A stretch of 53,856 bases of DNA. Origin: an uncultured Gemmiger sp. (GTDB taxonomy: Bacteria; Bacillota; Clostridia; Oscillospirales; Ruminococcaceae). The notes beneath the pieces are model-generated. The model was not told the origin of the DNA and did not search any database. It worked only from the letters and a program-made list of their open reading frames with translations. Both the position numbers and the translations under genes were made by a program. Position 1 is the stretch's first letter; each line of letters begins with the position of its first letter. Below, in pieces: positions 1-7,586 of this stretch. The stretch spans positions 1 to 53,856 of the forward strand of contig CANRCB010000012.1 in NCBI GenBank assembly GCA_947629015.1. Direction: 5' to 3'.

Positions 1-83
1 CCCATGGGGATGACGGTCACGCCGGGCTGGGCAGCCTGCTCGGCGGTAAGGTCGGCGGCGGAATCGGTGATGATACGGACCAT
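1..83 (-). CDS. DegV family fatty-acid-binding protein, N-terminal fragment
   Basis: Only the first 27 codons are inside the window. They begin MVRIITDSAADLT, the signature N-terminus of DegV/FakB proteins, whose DS(A/T)(A/C)DL segment lies by the bound fatty acid. In the family these proteins present fatty acids to the FakA kinase, or act as lipid carriers of unknown partner. The start at base 83 is chosen because a GGGGAG ribosome site sits 7 bases upstream. A promoter lies at 117-145. The rest of the gene is off the left edge, so completeness cannot be judged. Confidence 0.85.
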   Translation of the reverse strand, partial: MVRIITDSAADLTAEQAAQPGVTVIPM

Positions 84-116
84 CGTATGCTCCCCTTCCC
101 TGTACGGTCTTTGCCC

Positions 117-145
117 AGTATAGCGGAAGGGGCGGGCGTTGGCAA
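117..145 (-). promoter_or_regulatory. Promoter of the degV-like gene
   Basis: On the minus strand TTGCCA (140-145) and TATACT (117-122) are separated by exactly 17 bases, a good SigA-type promoter 34 bases before the start codon at 83. Confidence 0.7.
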
Positions 146-153
146 GAACTTTA

Positions 154-184
154 CACAAATTTTAATTTTTTGTTCAAATTTGTG
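154..184. promoter_or_regulatory. Inverted repeat upstream of the degV promoter (possible operator)
   Basis: CACAAATTT (154-162) and AAATTTGTG (176-184) form a perfect 9-bp inverted repeat in an AT-rich patch directly upstream of the -35 element. It could bind a regulator. It is not followed by a clear T-tract in either direction, so a terminator is less likely. Confidence 0.4.
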
Positions 185-227
185 GCGGGCCGCCATGGGC
201 GCGGGCGTTTTGCGGGGCGTCTGCAAA

Positions 228-487
228 ACCGTTTACCGCGCCCTGCTCGCAGCGGCGCGCAGCGCGGCGTGAGCGTGGACGGCGCCGCAAGGTGGCGTCC
301 GTCCGGCGGACGGGGGATGGTGCCCGCCCAAGCACCCGGGCGATATCCAGCCTCGGGGGATTCCAAAGGGGGAACCCCCTTTGGTCGTGCGCGCAGCCGC
401 ATCGAAATCAGCTGCCCCTTTCTGGTTCTCTTTCGGGACGAAAGAGAACGGAAAGAACCAAATCCCGGCAGAATGCGGCAGCCAACG
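228..487. repeat. Structured interspersed repeat, family A, copy 1
   Basis: About 260 bp here recurs in inverted orientation at 31270-31535. The two copies share long identical blocks, and both end at GCGGCAGCCAACG. The unit holds several hairpins: 299-313 (CCGTCC-GGC-GGACGG), 363-384 (10-bp stem, 2-base loop) and 425-449 (11-bp stem). In the last stem two base pairs differ between the copies and both differences are compensated. Open frames across it encode Pro/Arg-rich sequence with no family resemblance, so I read it as non-coding. Confidence 0.75.
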
Positions 488-729
488 GGCCGCGCGGCGG
501 GGCGTCGGGACGCCGCCCCCTACAAACCATACGGAAACGCCATCCAGAGGTGCGGCGAGGTCAAGACCCCGCCCTACAACCGGCCTATACGTCCTCGGCA
601 CCCCGTCAAAGGCATTCCGCGGTACGGCGGGCCGAATTGCAGGGCACCCCTTGCGGGGCTATCCGGCCCCTACGGGACGGCCCGGGACGTTTTTGCCTGC
701 GGCGCATGGCGCCGCGGGCAAAAAACGCC
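488..729. repeat. GC-rich palindromic intergenic repeats (family B-like) and terminal hairpin
   Basis: This stretch has no plausible gene. It contains short GC-rich palindromes of the form GGCGAGGTC..GACCCCGCC-CTAC (551-580) and GGCGTCGGGACGCC (near 502-520), resembling the hairpins at 14280-14356. Next to the sigF stop codon, about 688-725, lies a long hairpin (GTTTTTTGCCCGCGGCGC on the minus strand paired with its complement across CAT) that could end the spoIIA transcript. Confidence 0.5.
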
Positions 730-1437
730 CTACTCCCCCAGCAATTGTTCGCGCATCCATTTTAAAATTTTGCGTTCCCGGCGGGAGACCTGCACCTGCG
801 TGGTGGCGAGCACCGCCGCCGTCTCGGCCTGGGTGCGGCCGCCGAAAAACCGCAGCCGGATGAGCAGGCTGTCCTCGGGGGGCAGGCGCTCCATCACCTC
901 GCGCAGGCCGATGCGGTCGGCCAACGCCTCCTCGGGGGAATCGACGGGCACGTCCCACTCGCGCCCGTCGCCGTCACCGTCTTCCGGCGTGAGCGAGAGC
1001 GCCGGCAGCGCGGCGCGGATGGCCATGGCCACCTGTTCCGGCGCGGCGCCGAGGCACGCGGCCAGTTCGGCCACCGTGGGTTCGGCGCCGGTGGCCTTGA
1101 GGCAGCGCTCGCGCTCGGCGTTGATCTTGAGGCCCAGCTCTTTGAGCGAACGGCTCACCTTGACGGTGCCGCCGTCCCGGAACAGCTTTTTGATCTCGCC
1201 CAAAATCACCGGCACCGCGTAGGTGGAAAAGCACAGCCCCCGCCCGGGGTCGAACCCGTCGCAGGCTTTGACCAGGCCCAGGCAGCCGGCGGCGTACAGC
1301 TCCTCGTATTCGATGCCGCGGCCGTGGAACCGCCCGGCACAGGAATGCACGAGCCCGAGGTTTTGGGCGATGAACTCCGCCCTCGGCATGGTGGTGATGG
1401 CCTGCGGTGAGCGCGGCACGGCGGCGCTTTGCGGCAT
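730..1437 (-). CDS. sigF: RNA polymerase sporulation sigma factor SigF (SpoIIAC)
   Basis: The 235-aa protein has SigF/SigG-type sigma-70 regions. Region 2 includes GIEYEELYAAGCLGLVKA and the -10-contact segment FSTYAVPVILGEIKKLFRD; region 3 includes VKVSRSLKEL; a C-terminal region 4 HTH includes RTQAETAAVLATTQVQVSRRE. It is the first forespore-specific sigma factor and is held inactive by SpoIIAB. The start at 1437 follows GGGGAG at good spacing. It is the last gene of spoIIAA-spoIIAB-sigF, 38 bases after spoIIAB. Gene order makes SigF much more likely than SigG. Confidence 0.93.
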   Translation of the reverse strand: MPQSAAVPRSPQAITTMPRAEFIAQNLGLVHSCAGRFHGRGIEYEELYAAGCLGLVKACDGFDPGRGLCFSTYAVPVILGEIKKLFRDGGTVKVSRSLKELGLKINAERERCLKATGAEPTVAELAACLGAAPEQVAMAIRAALPALSLTPEDGDGDGREWDVPVDSPEEALADRIGLREVMERLPPEDSLLIRLRFFGGRTQAETAAVLATTQVQVSRRERKILKWMREQLLGE

Positions 1438-1475
1438 ACAGCGGTCTCCCCTTCCCGGTTGGTATGTAGAAGGGG

Positions 1476-1919
1476 TCAGGCGCGGCGGTCCAGCCGGCGC
1501 ACCAGCGTGACGCGGGTGCCGTGCCCCGGGCGGGAGGCCACGCGCACGGTATCCATAAAGCTCTGCATGACGGCAAAGCCGAGGCCGGCGCGCTCCTCGG
1601 GGTCACCGGTGGTGAAAAGCGGCTCCATCGCTTTGGGGATGTCGGCGATGCCGACGCCGTTGTCCCGTATGACGATGCGCACCACATCGCCCTCAAAGAG
1701 GCTGATGTCCATCTGGATGGGCCCCAGCGTGCCGGGGTAGGCGTGCACGATGCAGTTGGTGACAGCCTCGCTCACGGCGGTCTTGATATCGGCCAGCTGC
1801 GGCACGGTGGGGTCTAGCTGGACAAGGAACGCCGCCAGCGCGGCGCGGGCGAACGCCTCGTTCACGCTGCGGCTGGTAAACAAAATGCGCGTATGGTTGA
1901 GCGGTTTGGCTCTGGGCAC
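1476..1919 (-). CDS. spoIIAB: Anti-sigma F factor SpoIIAB (serine kinase)
   Basis: This 147-aa GHKL-fold kinase matches SpoIIAB along its whole length. The N-terminal SVNEAFARAALAAFLVQLDP segment is typical, the ATP-binding N-box is EAVTNCIVHAYP, and the G1 box is IRDNGVGIADI followed by PLFTTGDPEERAGLGFAVM. It binds and inhibits SigF and phosphorylates SpoIIAA to set forespore timing. It lies between spoIIAA and sigF, 21 bases after the spoIIAA stop codon, as in other endospore formers. Confidence 0.94.
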   Translation of the reverse strand: MPRAKPLNHTRILFTSRSVNEAFARAALAAFLVQLDPTVPQLADIKTAVSEAVTNCIVHAYPGTLGPIQMDISLFEGDVVRIVIRDNGVGIADIPKAMEPLFTTGDPEERAGLGFAVMQSFMDTVRVASRPGHGTRVTLVRRLDRRA

Positions 1920-1940
1920 GGCCCGTCCCCCCTTTTGGTA

Positions 1941-2237
1941 TCAGACGTAGGTGATGTGCGCAAGGTCGAGCATCCTGCGCACGTTGGTGGGGGCGCCCTG
2001 CACCGTGAGCTGCCCGCCCAGCGCGCCGATGCGCCGGCTGCGGCCCAAAATGAGCCCCACTCCGGAGGAATCCATGAAGGTGACGCCGGCGAGATCCAGC
2101 GTGAGCAGTTCCGGCAGGCGGGTGTCGATCTGGGCGTCGATCTCCCGCCGCAGCACCTGCGCGGCGTGGTGGTCGATCTCGCCGGTCAGGTAGGCGGTCA
2201 GCGTGCCGGCCGCCGGCACAAAATGGACACGGGCCAT
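1941..2237 (-). CDS. spoIIAA: Anti-sigma F factor antagonist SpoIIAA (STAS domain)
   Basis: The 98-aa STAS protein carries LTGEIDHHAAQ near the N-terminus and the phosphorylatable serine in FMDSSGVGLILGR. The dephosphorylated form releases SigF from SpoIIAB. The start at 2237 (MARVHF) is preferred over a start 7 codons upstream because GGGGGG lies 9-14 bases before it. It is the first gene of the operon and begins only 24 bases beyond the A/T tract of a terminator-like hairpin. Confidence 0.93.
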   Translation of the reverse strand: MARVHFVPAAGTLTAYLTGEIDHHAAQVLRREIDAQIDTRLPELLTLDLAGVTFMDSSGVGLILGRSRRIGALGGQLTVQGAPTNVRRMLDLAHITYV

Positions 2238-2261
2238 GGGCTTTGTCCCCCCAGTCAAGGC

Positions 2262-2308
2262 AAAAAAATCAGCGTACCGCGGATGGTGGTTCCATCATAC
2301 GGTACGCT
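2262..2308 (-). terminator. Intrinsic terminator after folC
   Basis: On the minus strand AGCGTACCG pairs with CGGTACGCT, with an inner GATGG/CCATC stem, followed by GATTTTTTT (T-tract at 2262-2268). It lies between folC and spoIIAA. Confidence 0.75.
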
Positions 2309-2339
2309 GTGCGCGTTTTTTGTTGCAATGTGGGGGCGG

Positions 2340-3650
2340 CTATTTTTTTGCCTCCCGCAGCAGCAGCGGGCGGGCGGCGGCGGCCAGGTACAGGCTGCCG
2401 CACACGCACACCCCGGCCAGGTTGTGCGCGTCGGCCCAGCGGACGGCGGCACGGATGGCGGCGGGCAGGCTTTGGGCGGCCTCGGCACCCGCCTCAAGGT
2501 GGGCGGCGGCCAGCTTTTGCAGCCCGGCCGCGGGCAGGGCGCGCGGGCTTTGCGGCGTGACGGCGTAGAGCCGCGCAAAGCAGGGGGCAAGCGCCTGCAC
2601 CATCGCCTCGGCGTTTTTGTCGGCCAGCACGCCCATCACGCCCACAAGGCTGCCCTCATACCCGGCCTTTGTGAGCGTTTCGGCCAAGGCGGCGGCGCCG
2701 TCGGGGTTGTGGCAGCCGTCCAGCAGCAGCAGCGGGCGGCGGCGCAGCACCTCGATGCGGGCGGGCTGCACGGCGGCCTCGAGCCCTTCCAGAATGGCCT
2801 CGTCCGGTATCTCATAGCCGTACGTCCGCCAGAGCGTGAGCGCCAGCTCCACCGCCATGGCGGCGTGCAGCGCCTGGTGCCGGCCGGGTAGCCGCAGCGC
2901 GACGCGGTAGCCGCCGTAATCCACACGGTTTTCCAGCGGTTTGCCGGGCAGCAGGGTGATATCCGCAAGGTCCGGCACCGTCAGGGCGGTGTGCGCGGCG
3001 GCCGCGGCCGCATACAGCGCGGCCATCGCCTCGGGCGGCTGTTCGGGCCAGCAGACGACGGGGCGCCCCTCCTTGAGGATGCCCGCCTTCTCGGCGGCGA
3101 TCTTTTCCAGCGTATCGCCCAAAAGCTCGGTGTGGTCATACCCGATGCGGGTGATGGCGCAGGCCAGCACGTTCTCCGCCGGCAGCACGTTGGTGGCATC
3201 GGTGCGCCCGCCAAGGCCCGTTTCCAGCACGACGAGGTCACACTTCTGCTGCGCGAACCACAAAAACGCGACGGCGGTCACCGCCTCGAACTGTACGGGC
3301 GGCACGCCGCCCGCGGCCTTGACGGCCTCGATGGCGGCGAGCACCTTTTGTACGAGCGGCGCCAGCGCGCGGGCGGGCATCATCTGCCCGTCGATCTGGA
3401 ACCGCTCCCGGAAATGCACCACATAGGGGCTGATGGTCAGCCCCGTTTTGTACCCGGCGCGGGTGAGGATGGCGGCGGTCATCGCCGCCAGGCTGCCCTT
3501 GCCGTTGGTGCCGGCGATGTGCACGGCCTTGAGCTGCTTTTGCGGATCCCCCAGTTGGGCGAGCAGGGCGCGCATACGCGCGAGGGTCCCCTGCCCCACG
3601 CCGCCGCGCGGCAGCGCCTGCAGGGCGGCGATGGCTTCCAGTTCCGTCAT
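2340..3650 (-). CDS. folC: Bifunctional folylpolyglutamate synthase / dihydrofolate synthase
   Basis: This 436-aa Mur-ligase-type enzyme adds glutamate to dihydropteroate and folates. The ATP-binding P-loop is VHIAGTNGKGSLAAM (about residues 43-57), followed by the family segment TGLTISPYVVHFRERFQIDG. ETGLGGRTDATN and the C-terminal LDGCHNPDGA are the other FolC landmarks. The start overlaps the stop of the upstream VanZ-family gene by 4 bases (ATGA), so they are co-transcribed. Length is normal for the family. Confidence 0.95.
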   Translation of the reverse strand: MTELEAIAALQALPRGGVGQGTLARMRALLAQLGDPQKQLKAVHIAGTNGKGSLAAMTAAILTRAGYKTGLTISPYVVHFRERFQIDGQMMPARALAPLVQKVLAAIEAVKAAGGVPPVQFEAVTAVAFLWFAQQKCDLVVLETGLGGRTDATNVLPAENVLACAITRIGYDHTELLGDTLEKIAAEKAGILKEGRPVVCWPEQPPEAMAALYAAAAAAHTALTVPDLADITLLPGKPLENRVDYGGYRVALRLPGRHQALHAAMAVELALTLWRTYGYEIPDEAILEGLEAAVQPARIEVLRRRPLLLLDGCHNPDGAAALAETLTKAGYEGSLVGVMGVLADKNAEAMVQALAPCFARLYAVTPQSPRALPAAGLQKLAAAHLEAGAEAAQSLPAAIRAAVRWADAHNLAGVCVCGSLYLAAAARPLLLREAKK

Positions 3651-4336
3651 GTCTGTTCCCCGTCGGCCTCCTCAAAATCATCATCGGGCGGCAAAAAACC
3701 GCCTTCCTCCTCCGGCATGCCGCCGGGCGGCGCGGTCTGCGCCTGCGCGGCGCGGCGGGCGCGCTCGACGGCGCGGTGGGCAAGGCGCCGGTGCTCCTCG
3801 GCCTGCTCACGCCGGTGGTAGGCCTCGTTTTCGGCGCGCAGGCGGGCGTTTTCCCGCCGGGTGCGCCACGCGTACAGCAAAAGCCGCACCAGCAAAAGCA
3901 GCAGCAGCGCCGCGAAAGCCCCCGCCAGCACGCCCGCCATATCGATCCACACATCCGTCACCTGCGAGGTGCGCCCCGGGATGCGCAGCTGGATCGTCTC
4001 GTCCGAGAGGGCGACCGTCATGCCGCCGAGCAGCGGCCACGCGGTGTGGCGCACAAAGCGCTGCGTGTAGACGCGCAGGCACATCATGAGCAGGAAGCCG
4101 AGCAGCGTGAACTCGGCAAAATGGGCGAGCTTGCGGATGATATGCTCCGACAGCGGCCCCAGATGCACCTTGCCGAGCGCGCGGTTGACAAGGTCCATCG
4201 CCTCACGGCTGCGGGCCGTGGAGGCGGCGGCCGCCTCCAGCGAATTGCGGAAGATGAACGCGATGCACAAAACGAGCGCCGCGGTGAAAAACACGCGGAA
4301 CGCGATGAGCCATGGGTTGGTTTTGGTCTGCTGCAT
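3647..4336 (-). CDS. VanZ-family membrane protein with a charged C-terminal tail
   Basis: The 229-aa protein starts after a GAGG site. Its first about 160 residues form a VanZ-like membrane domain: an N-terminal hydrophobic segment (about 10-30), then SEHIIRKLAHFAEFTLLGFLL, LSDETIQLRIPGRTSQVTDVWID and a last hydrophobic helix. The remaining about 70 residues are Arg/Glu-rich, probably a cytoplasmic coiled-coil and acidic tail. VanZ itself gives low-level teicoplanin resistance by an unknown route, but most chromosomal family members have no proven link to resistance. Here it is coupled to folC, not to the van cluster 4 kb away. Confidence 0.8.
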   Translation of the reverse strand: MQQTKTNPWLIAFRVFFTAALVLCIAFIFRNSLEAAAASTARSREAMDLVNRALGKVHLGPLSEHIIRKLAHFAEFTLLGFLLMMCLRVYTQRFVRHTAWPLLGGMTVALSDETIQLRIPGRTSQVTDVWIDMAGVLAGAFAALLLLLLVRLLLYAWRTRRENARLRAENEAYHRREQAEEHRRLAHRAVERARRAAQAQTAPPGGMPEEEGGFLPPDDDFEEADGEQT

Positions 4337-4380
4337 AATTCCTCATTGGCAGCCTGCCCGCCGCGAAGGCGGGCAGGCTA

Positions 4381-4483
4381 TACAGTTTGTAAAATTATTT
4401 CGGATTGTTTTACAATTTGTATATATACGTTTTGTATATTATACGTTACGTTTTATACAAAGCATTATATAATACAATTTGTA
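4381..4483. promoter_or_regulatory. AT-rich cluster of TACNNTTTGTA repeats
   Basis: A sharply AT-rich island contains TACAGTTTGTA (4381-4391), TACAATTTGTA (4411-4421), TACGTTTTGTA (4426-4436), a degenerate TACGTTTTATA (4447-4457) and TACAATTTGTA (4473-4483). It lies between valS and the VanZ-family gene. A GC-rich perfect hairpin (GCCTGCCCGCC, loop, complement) at about 4351-4378 separates the cluster from the VanZ-family start. Multiple sites for a DNA-binding protein are one reading. Confidence 0.5.
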
Positions 4484-4486
4484 GCA

Positions 4487-7186
4487 TCAGCCAAGGGCCG
4501 CGAGCGACTGCTCGATGTTGCGGCGCTTGTCCTCGGCGGCGGCGAGCTTGGCGCGGGTATCGGCCACGAGCTGCGCGGGGGCCTTTTCCACAAAGTTGGG
4601 GTTTTGGAGCTGGCGGGCGAACATGGCGCGCTCCTTCTCGTTCTTTTCCAGTTCCTTTTGCAGGCGGGCAAGCTCCTTCTCGCGGTCGATGAGGTCGAGC
4701 AGCGGGATGAAGCCGCGCGCGTGCGGCGTGTTGACGGTGACGACGCCCTCCCCCGGGCCGGCATAGTGTTCCGTGAGGGCGATGCCGGTCGCGAAGGCGA
4801 AGCGCTCCAGCGCCGCGGCGCCCTTCTGGAAGGCGGCGGGGCTGGCGGTCTCGATGGTCAGGTGGGTGCGGCGGGCAGGGTGGACGTTCATCTCGCTGCG
4901 CATGGCGCGCACCGCCTTGATAAACTCCATCACCTTGTCAAAATCGGCGCAGTCGTCGTCCCAGGCGGGCAGGGCGGCGGGCCAGGGCTCCAGCATGATG
5001 GTCTCGCCGCTGCCGGGCAGGGCCTGCCACAGCTCCTCGGTGATAAAGGGCATGAAGGGGTGCAGCAGCTTGAGGGCCTTGTCCAGCACCCAGACGAGCA
5101 CTTTGCGCGCGGTATCGGCCTGTTTGGCGTCGGGGCCGTTCAGGCGGGCTTTGCAGATCTCGATATACCAGTCACAATAATTTTCCCAGATGAAGGTCTC
5201 GACCTTTTCGGCGGCAAGGCCCAGCTCGTATTTGTCGAGGTTGGCGGTGGCCTCGGCGGCGACGGCCGCCAGGCGGGAGAGGATCCACCTGTCGCTGATG
5301 TCGAGGTCATGCTCGTCGGGCAGGCCGGGGGCGAAGTCCTCTGGCAGGTTCATCTGCACGAAACGGCTGGCGTTCCACAGCTTGTTGGCAAAGTTTCGGC
5401 TGGCGACGAGGCGCTCGTCACTGTAGCGGATGTCGTTGCCGGCGGTGGAGCCGATGAGCAGCATCATGCGCAGCGCGTCGGCGCCGTAGTTGGCAATGAC
5501 CTCCAGCGGGTCGACGCCGTTGCCCAGGGATTTGGACATCTTGCGCCCCTGCGCATCGCGCACAAGGCCGTGGATGAGTACGGTGTGGAAGGGCGCTTTG
5601 CCGGTGTAGGCAAGGCCGGAGAAGATCATGCGGGACACCCAGAACCCGATGATATCGTACCCGGTCACGAGCACGTCGGTGGGGTAGAAATACGCAAGGT
5701 CGTCGGTATTTTCCGGCCAGCCGAGGGTGGAAAACGGCCACAGGGCGCTGGAGAACCAGGTATCGAGGGTATCGGGGTCCCGCGTGAGGGCGGTGGAGCC
5801 GCATGTGGGGCAGGCGGTGGGGGCGGACTTGGCCACCACCGTCCCGCCGCAGGCATCACAGTACCACGCCGGTATCTGGTGGCCCCACCACAGCTGGCGG
5901 CTGATGCACCAGTCCCGCGTGCCCTTCATCCAGTTCATATAGGTCTTGGTGAAGCGCTCGGGCACAAACTTGATGGTGCCCTTTTCCACCGCCTCGATGG
6001 CCGGCGCGGCGAGCGGAGCCATCTTGACGAACCACTGCCTGGAGACCATCGGCTCGATGACAGAATGGCAGCGGTAGCAGGTGCCGACGTCGTGGGTGAT
6101 GTCCTCCACGCATTTGAGCGCGCCGATGGCCGCAAGGTCCTCCACGATGGCGGCGCGGGCCTCGGCGGCGGTCATGCCGGCGTATTTGCCGCAATCCAGC
6201 ACCTCCGGCTCGCCCTCGGCGGCGCGGCCGGCCGCCTTTTCGGCGTCGGCGGCGGCCTTGTCGGCAGGGCCGGTCATGTGCCCGTCATAGGTGAGCACGC
6301 GCACGCGCGGCAGGCCGTGCCGGTTGCCGACCTCAAAGTCATTGGGGTCATGCGCGGGGGTGATCTTGACGACACCGGTGCCCTTTTCCATGTCGGCGTG
6401 CTCATCGCAGACGATGGGCAGTTCTTTGCCCAGCAGCGGCAGGATGACGTGGCAGCCGTGCAGGTGGGCGTAGCGGGGGTCCTCCGGGTTGATGGCCACG
6501 GCGGTATCGCCGAGCATCGTCTCGGGCCGGGTGGTGGCAAGTTCCAGCTGTTCGCCCGTTTCCTTCACGGTGTAGAGCAGGTGCCAGAAATGCCCGGTCT
6601 TTTCCTCATATTCCACCTCGGCGTCGGAGATGGAGGTGTTGCAGTGCGGGCACCAGTTGACCATGCGGTTGCCGCGGTAGATGAGGCCCTGCTCATACAG
6701 CTTGACGAACACATCCAGCACGGCGGCGGAGCAGCCCTCGTCCATGGTGAAGCGTTCACGCTGCCAATCGCACGAACTGCCGAGTTTTTTCAGCTGGCTG
6801 ACGATGCGGGAGCCGTAGGTGTTCTTCCACGCCCAGGCGCGCTCCAGAAAGCCTTCGCGGCCGAGCATCTCTTTGGTAAGGCCCTCCTTGCGCATGGCCT
6901 CCACGACCTTGGCCTCGGTGGCGATGGAGGCGTGGTCAGTGCCGGGCACCCAGAGCGCGGCATAGCCCTGCATACGCTTGTAGCGGATGAGCACATCCTG
7001 CCAGGTCTCGTCCATGGCGTGGCCCATGTGCAGCTGCCCGGTCACGTTGGGCGGCGGCATGACGATGGTGAAGGGCTTTTTGCTTTTGTCGATTTTGGTG
7101 TGGAAGTAGCCCTTGCCGCACCAGTTTTGGTAGACGCGGTCCTCGGTGGCCTGGGGGCTGTACTGTTTGGCAAGTTCTTTGGGCAT
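4487..7186 (-). CDS. valS: Valyl-tRNA synthetase
   Basis: The 899-aa class I synthetase charges tRNA-Val. The HIGH motif appears as PPPNVTGQLHMGHAM near residue 45 and KMSKS as GRKMSKSLGNGVDP near residue 535. A large CP1 editing domain lies between, with zinc-type cysteines in CDACGGTVV..CPTCGS. The C-terminus has the ValS coiled-coil arm (REKELARLQKELEKNEKERAMF). The start at 7186 follows AAAGGAGGAG at 5-base spacing; the frame runs further upstream, but into the T-box terminator. Expression is controlled by the valine T-box just upstream. Confidence 0.97.
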   Translation of the reverse strand: MPKELAKQYSPQATEDRVYQNWCGKGYFHTKIDKSKKPFTIVMPPPNVTGQLHMGHAMDETWQDVLIRYKRMQGYAALWVPGTDHASIATEAKVVEAMRKEGLTKEMLGREGFLERAWAWKNTYGSRIVSQLKKLGSSCDWQRERFTMDEGCSAAVLDVFVKLYEQGLIYRGNRMVNWCPHCNTSISDAEVEYEEKTGHFWHLLYTVKETGEQLELATTRPETMLGDTAVAINPEDPRYAHLHGCHVILPLLGKELPIVCDEHADMEKGTGVVKITPAHDPNDFEVGNRHGLPRVRVLTYDGHMTGPADKAAADAEKAAGRAAEGEPEVLDCGKYAGMTAAEARAAIVEDLAAIGALKCVEDITHDVGTCYRCHSVIEPMVSRQWFVKMAPLAAPAIEAVEKGTIKFVPERFTKTYMNWMKGTRDWCISRQLWWGHQIPAWYCDACGGTVVAKSAPTACPTCGSTALTRDPDTLDTWFSSALWPFSTLGWPENTDDLAYFYPTDVLVTGYDIIGFWVSRMIFSGLAYTGKAPFHTVLIHGLVRDAQGRKMSKSLGNGVDPLEVIANYGADALRMMLLIGSTAGNDIRYSDERLVASRNFANKLWNASRFVQMNLPEDFAPGLPDEHDLDISDRWILSRLAAVAAEATANLDKYELGLAAEKVETFIWENYCDWYIEICKARLNGPDAKQADTARKVLVWVLDKALKLLHPFMPFITEELWQALPGSGETIMLEPWPAALPAWDDDCADFDKVMEFIKAVRAMRSEMNVHPARRTHLTIETASPAAFQKGAAALERFAFATGIALTEHYAGPGEGVVTVNTPHARGFIPLLDLIDREKELARLQKELEKNEKERAMFARQLQNPNFVEKAPAQLVADTRAKLAAAEDKRRNIEQSLAALG

Positions 7187-7223
7187 AGTGTCTCCTCCTT
7201 TAACATACCGTGGCGGGAGGTGC

Positions 7224-7485
7224 AAAAAAGGCCCTCCCATGTCGTTACCCATGGGACGGCCTGAAAAAAGGTCGCGGTACCACCCAGGTTGCCCATGCCG
7301 TGCGGCAGGGGCCGCTCTCTAGCCTTGATAACGGCGGCCGGGCCGGGTGCGGCTGGGGCGCTTTGGACGCGCCGTTGACCGCGCCTGCTCAGGGGTGACA
7401 GCGCGGCACGGCCTTTGCCGGGCTTCCATCGGCCCCGGTTCGCTGAAAAAGGCCGGGTGTGCCGCGCACTCCCCGTCGATGCATT
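7224..7485 (-). ncRNA. T-box riboswitch, valine-specific (valS leader)
   Basis: The T-box core reads GGGTGGTACCGCG on the minus strand (7273-7285). It is followed by a terminator hairpin (GGCCGTCCCATG paired with CATGGGAGGGCC) and a T-run at 7224-7229. Stem I can be folded: GCGCGGCAC pairs with GTGCCGCGC, the base of the stem is GGGG/CCCC, and the internal loop presents GTC (7397-7399), a valine codon, as the specifier. Uncharged tRNA-Val should bind here and permit read-through into valS. Confidence 0.93.
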
Positions 7486-7492
7486 TGCAGCC

Positions 7493-7521
7493 AGTGTACC
7501 GCGGCGGGGCGGTTTTGTCAA
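7493..7521 (-). promoter_or_regulatory. Promoter of the valS T-box transcript
   Basis: TTGACA (7516-7521) and TACACT (7493-7498) have a 17-base spacer on the minus strand. It is back-to-back with the promoter of the divergent phosphatase gene, the two -35 elements being 11 bases apart. Confidence 0.85.
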
Positions 7522-7532
7522 GTGCCGGGCGG

Positions 7533-7562
7533 TTGACACCCTGCGCCCTGAAATGGTACAGT
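7533..7562 (+). promoter_or_regulatory. Promoter of the tyrosine phosphatase gene
   Basis: TTGACA (7533-7538) and TACAGT (7557-7562) with an 18-base spacer, 24 bases before the start codon. Confidence 0.8.
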
Positions 7563-7586
7563 AGGATCGTAAAGGAGGGTTTTGCC

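Noticed and set aside
3647-4336. VanZ-family gene as part of the glycopeptide-resistance cluster
   Set aside because: It is coupled to folC, lies on the other strand and is 4 kb from the van genes; family membership alone does not show resistance.
3776-7264. Very long plus-strand open frame (over 1100 codons) across the valS locus
   Set aside because: It lies antisense to valS and its neighbours, whose products are clear. High G+C suppresses stop codons on the opposite strand, and its product has His/Gly/Ala-biased, familyless sequence.
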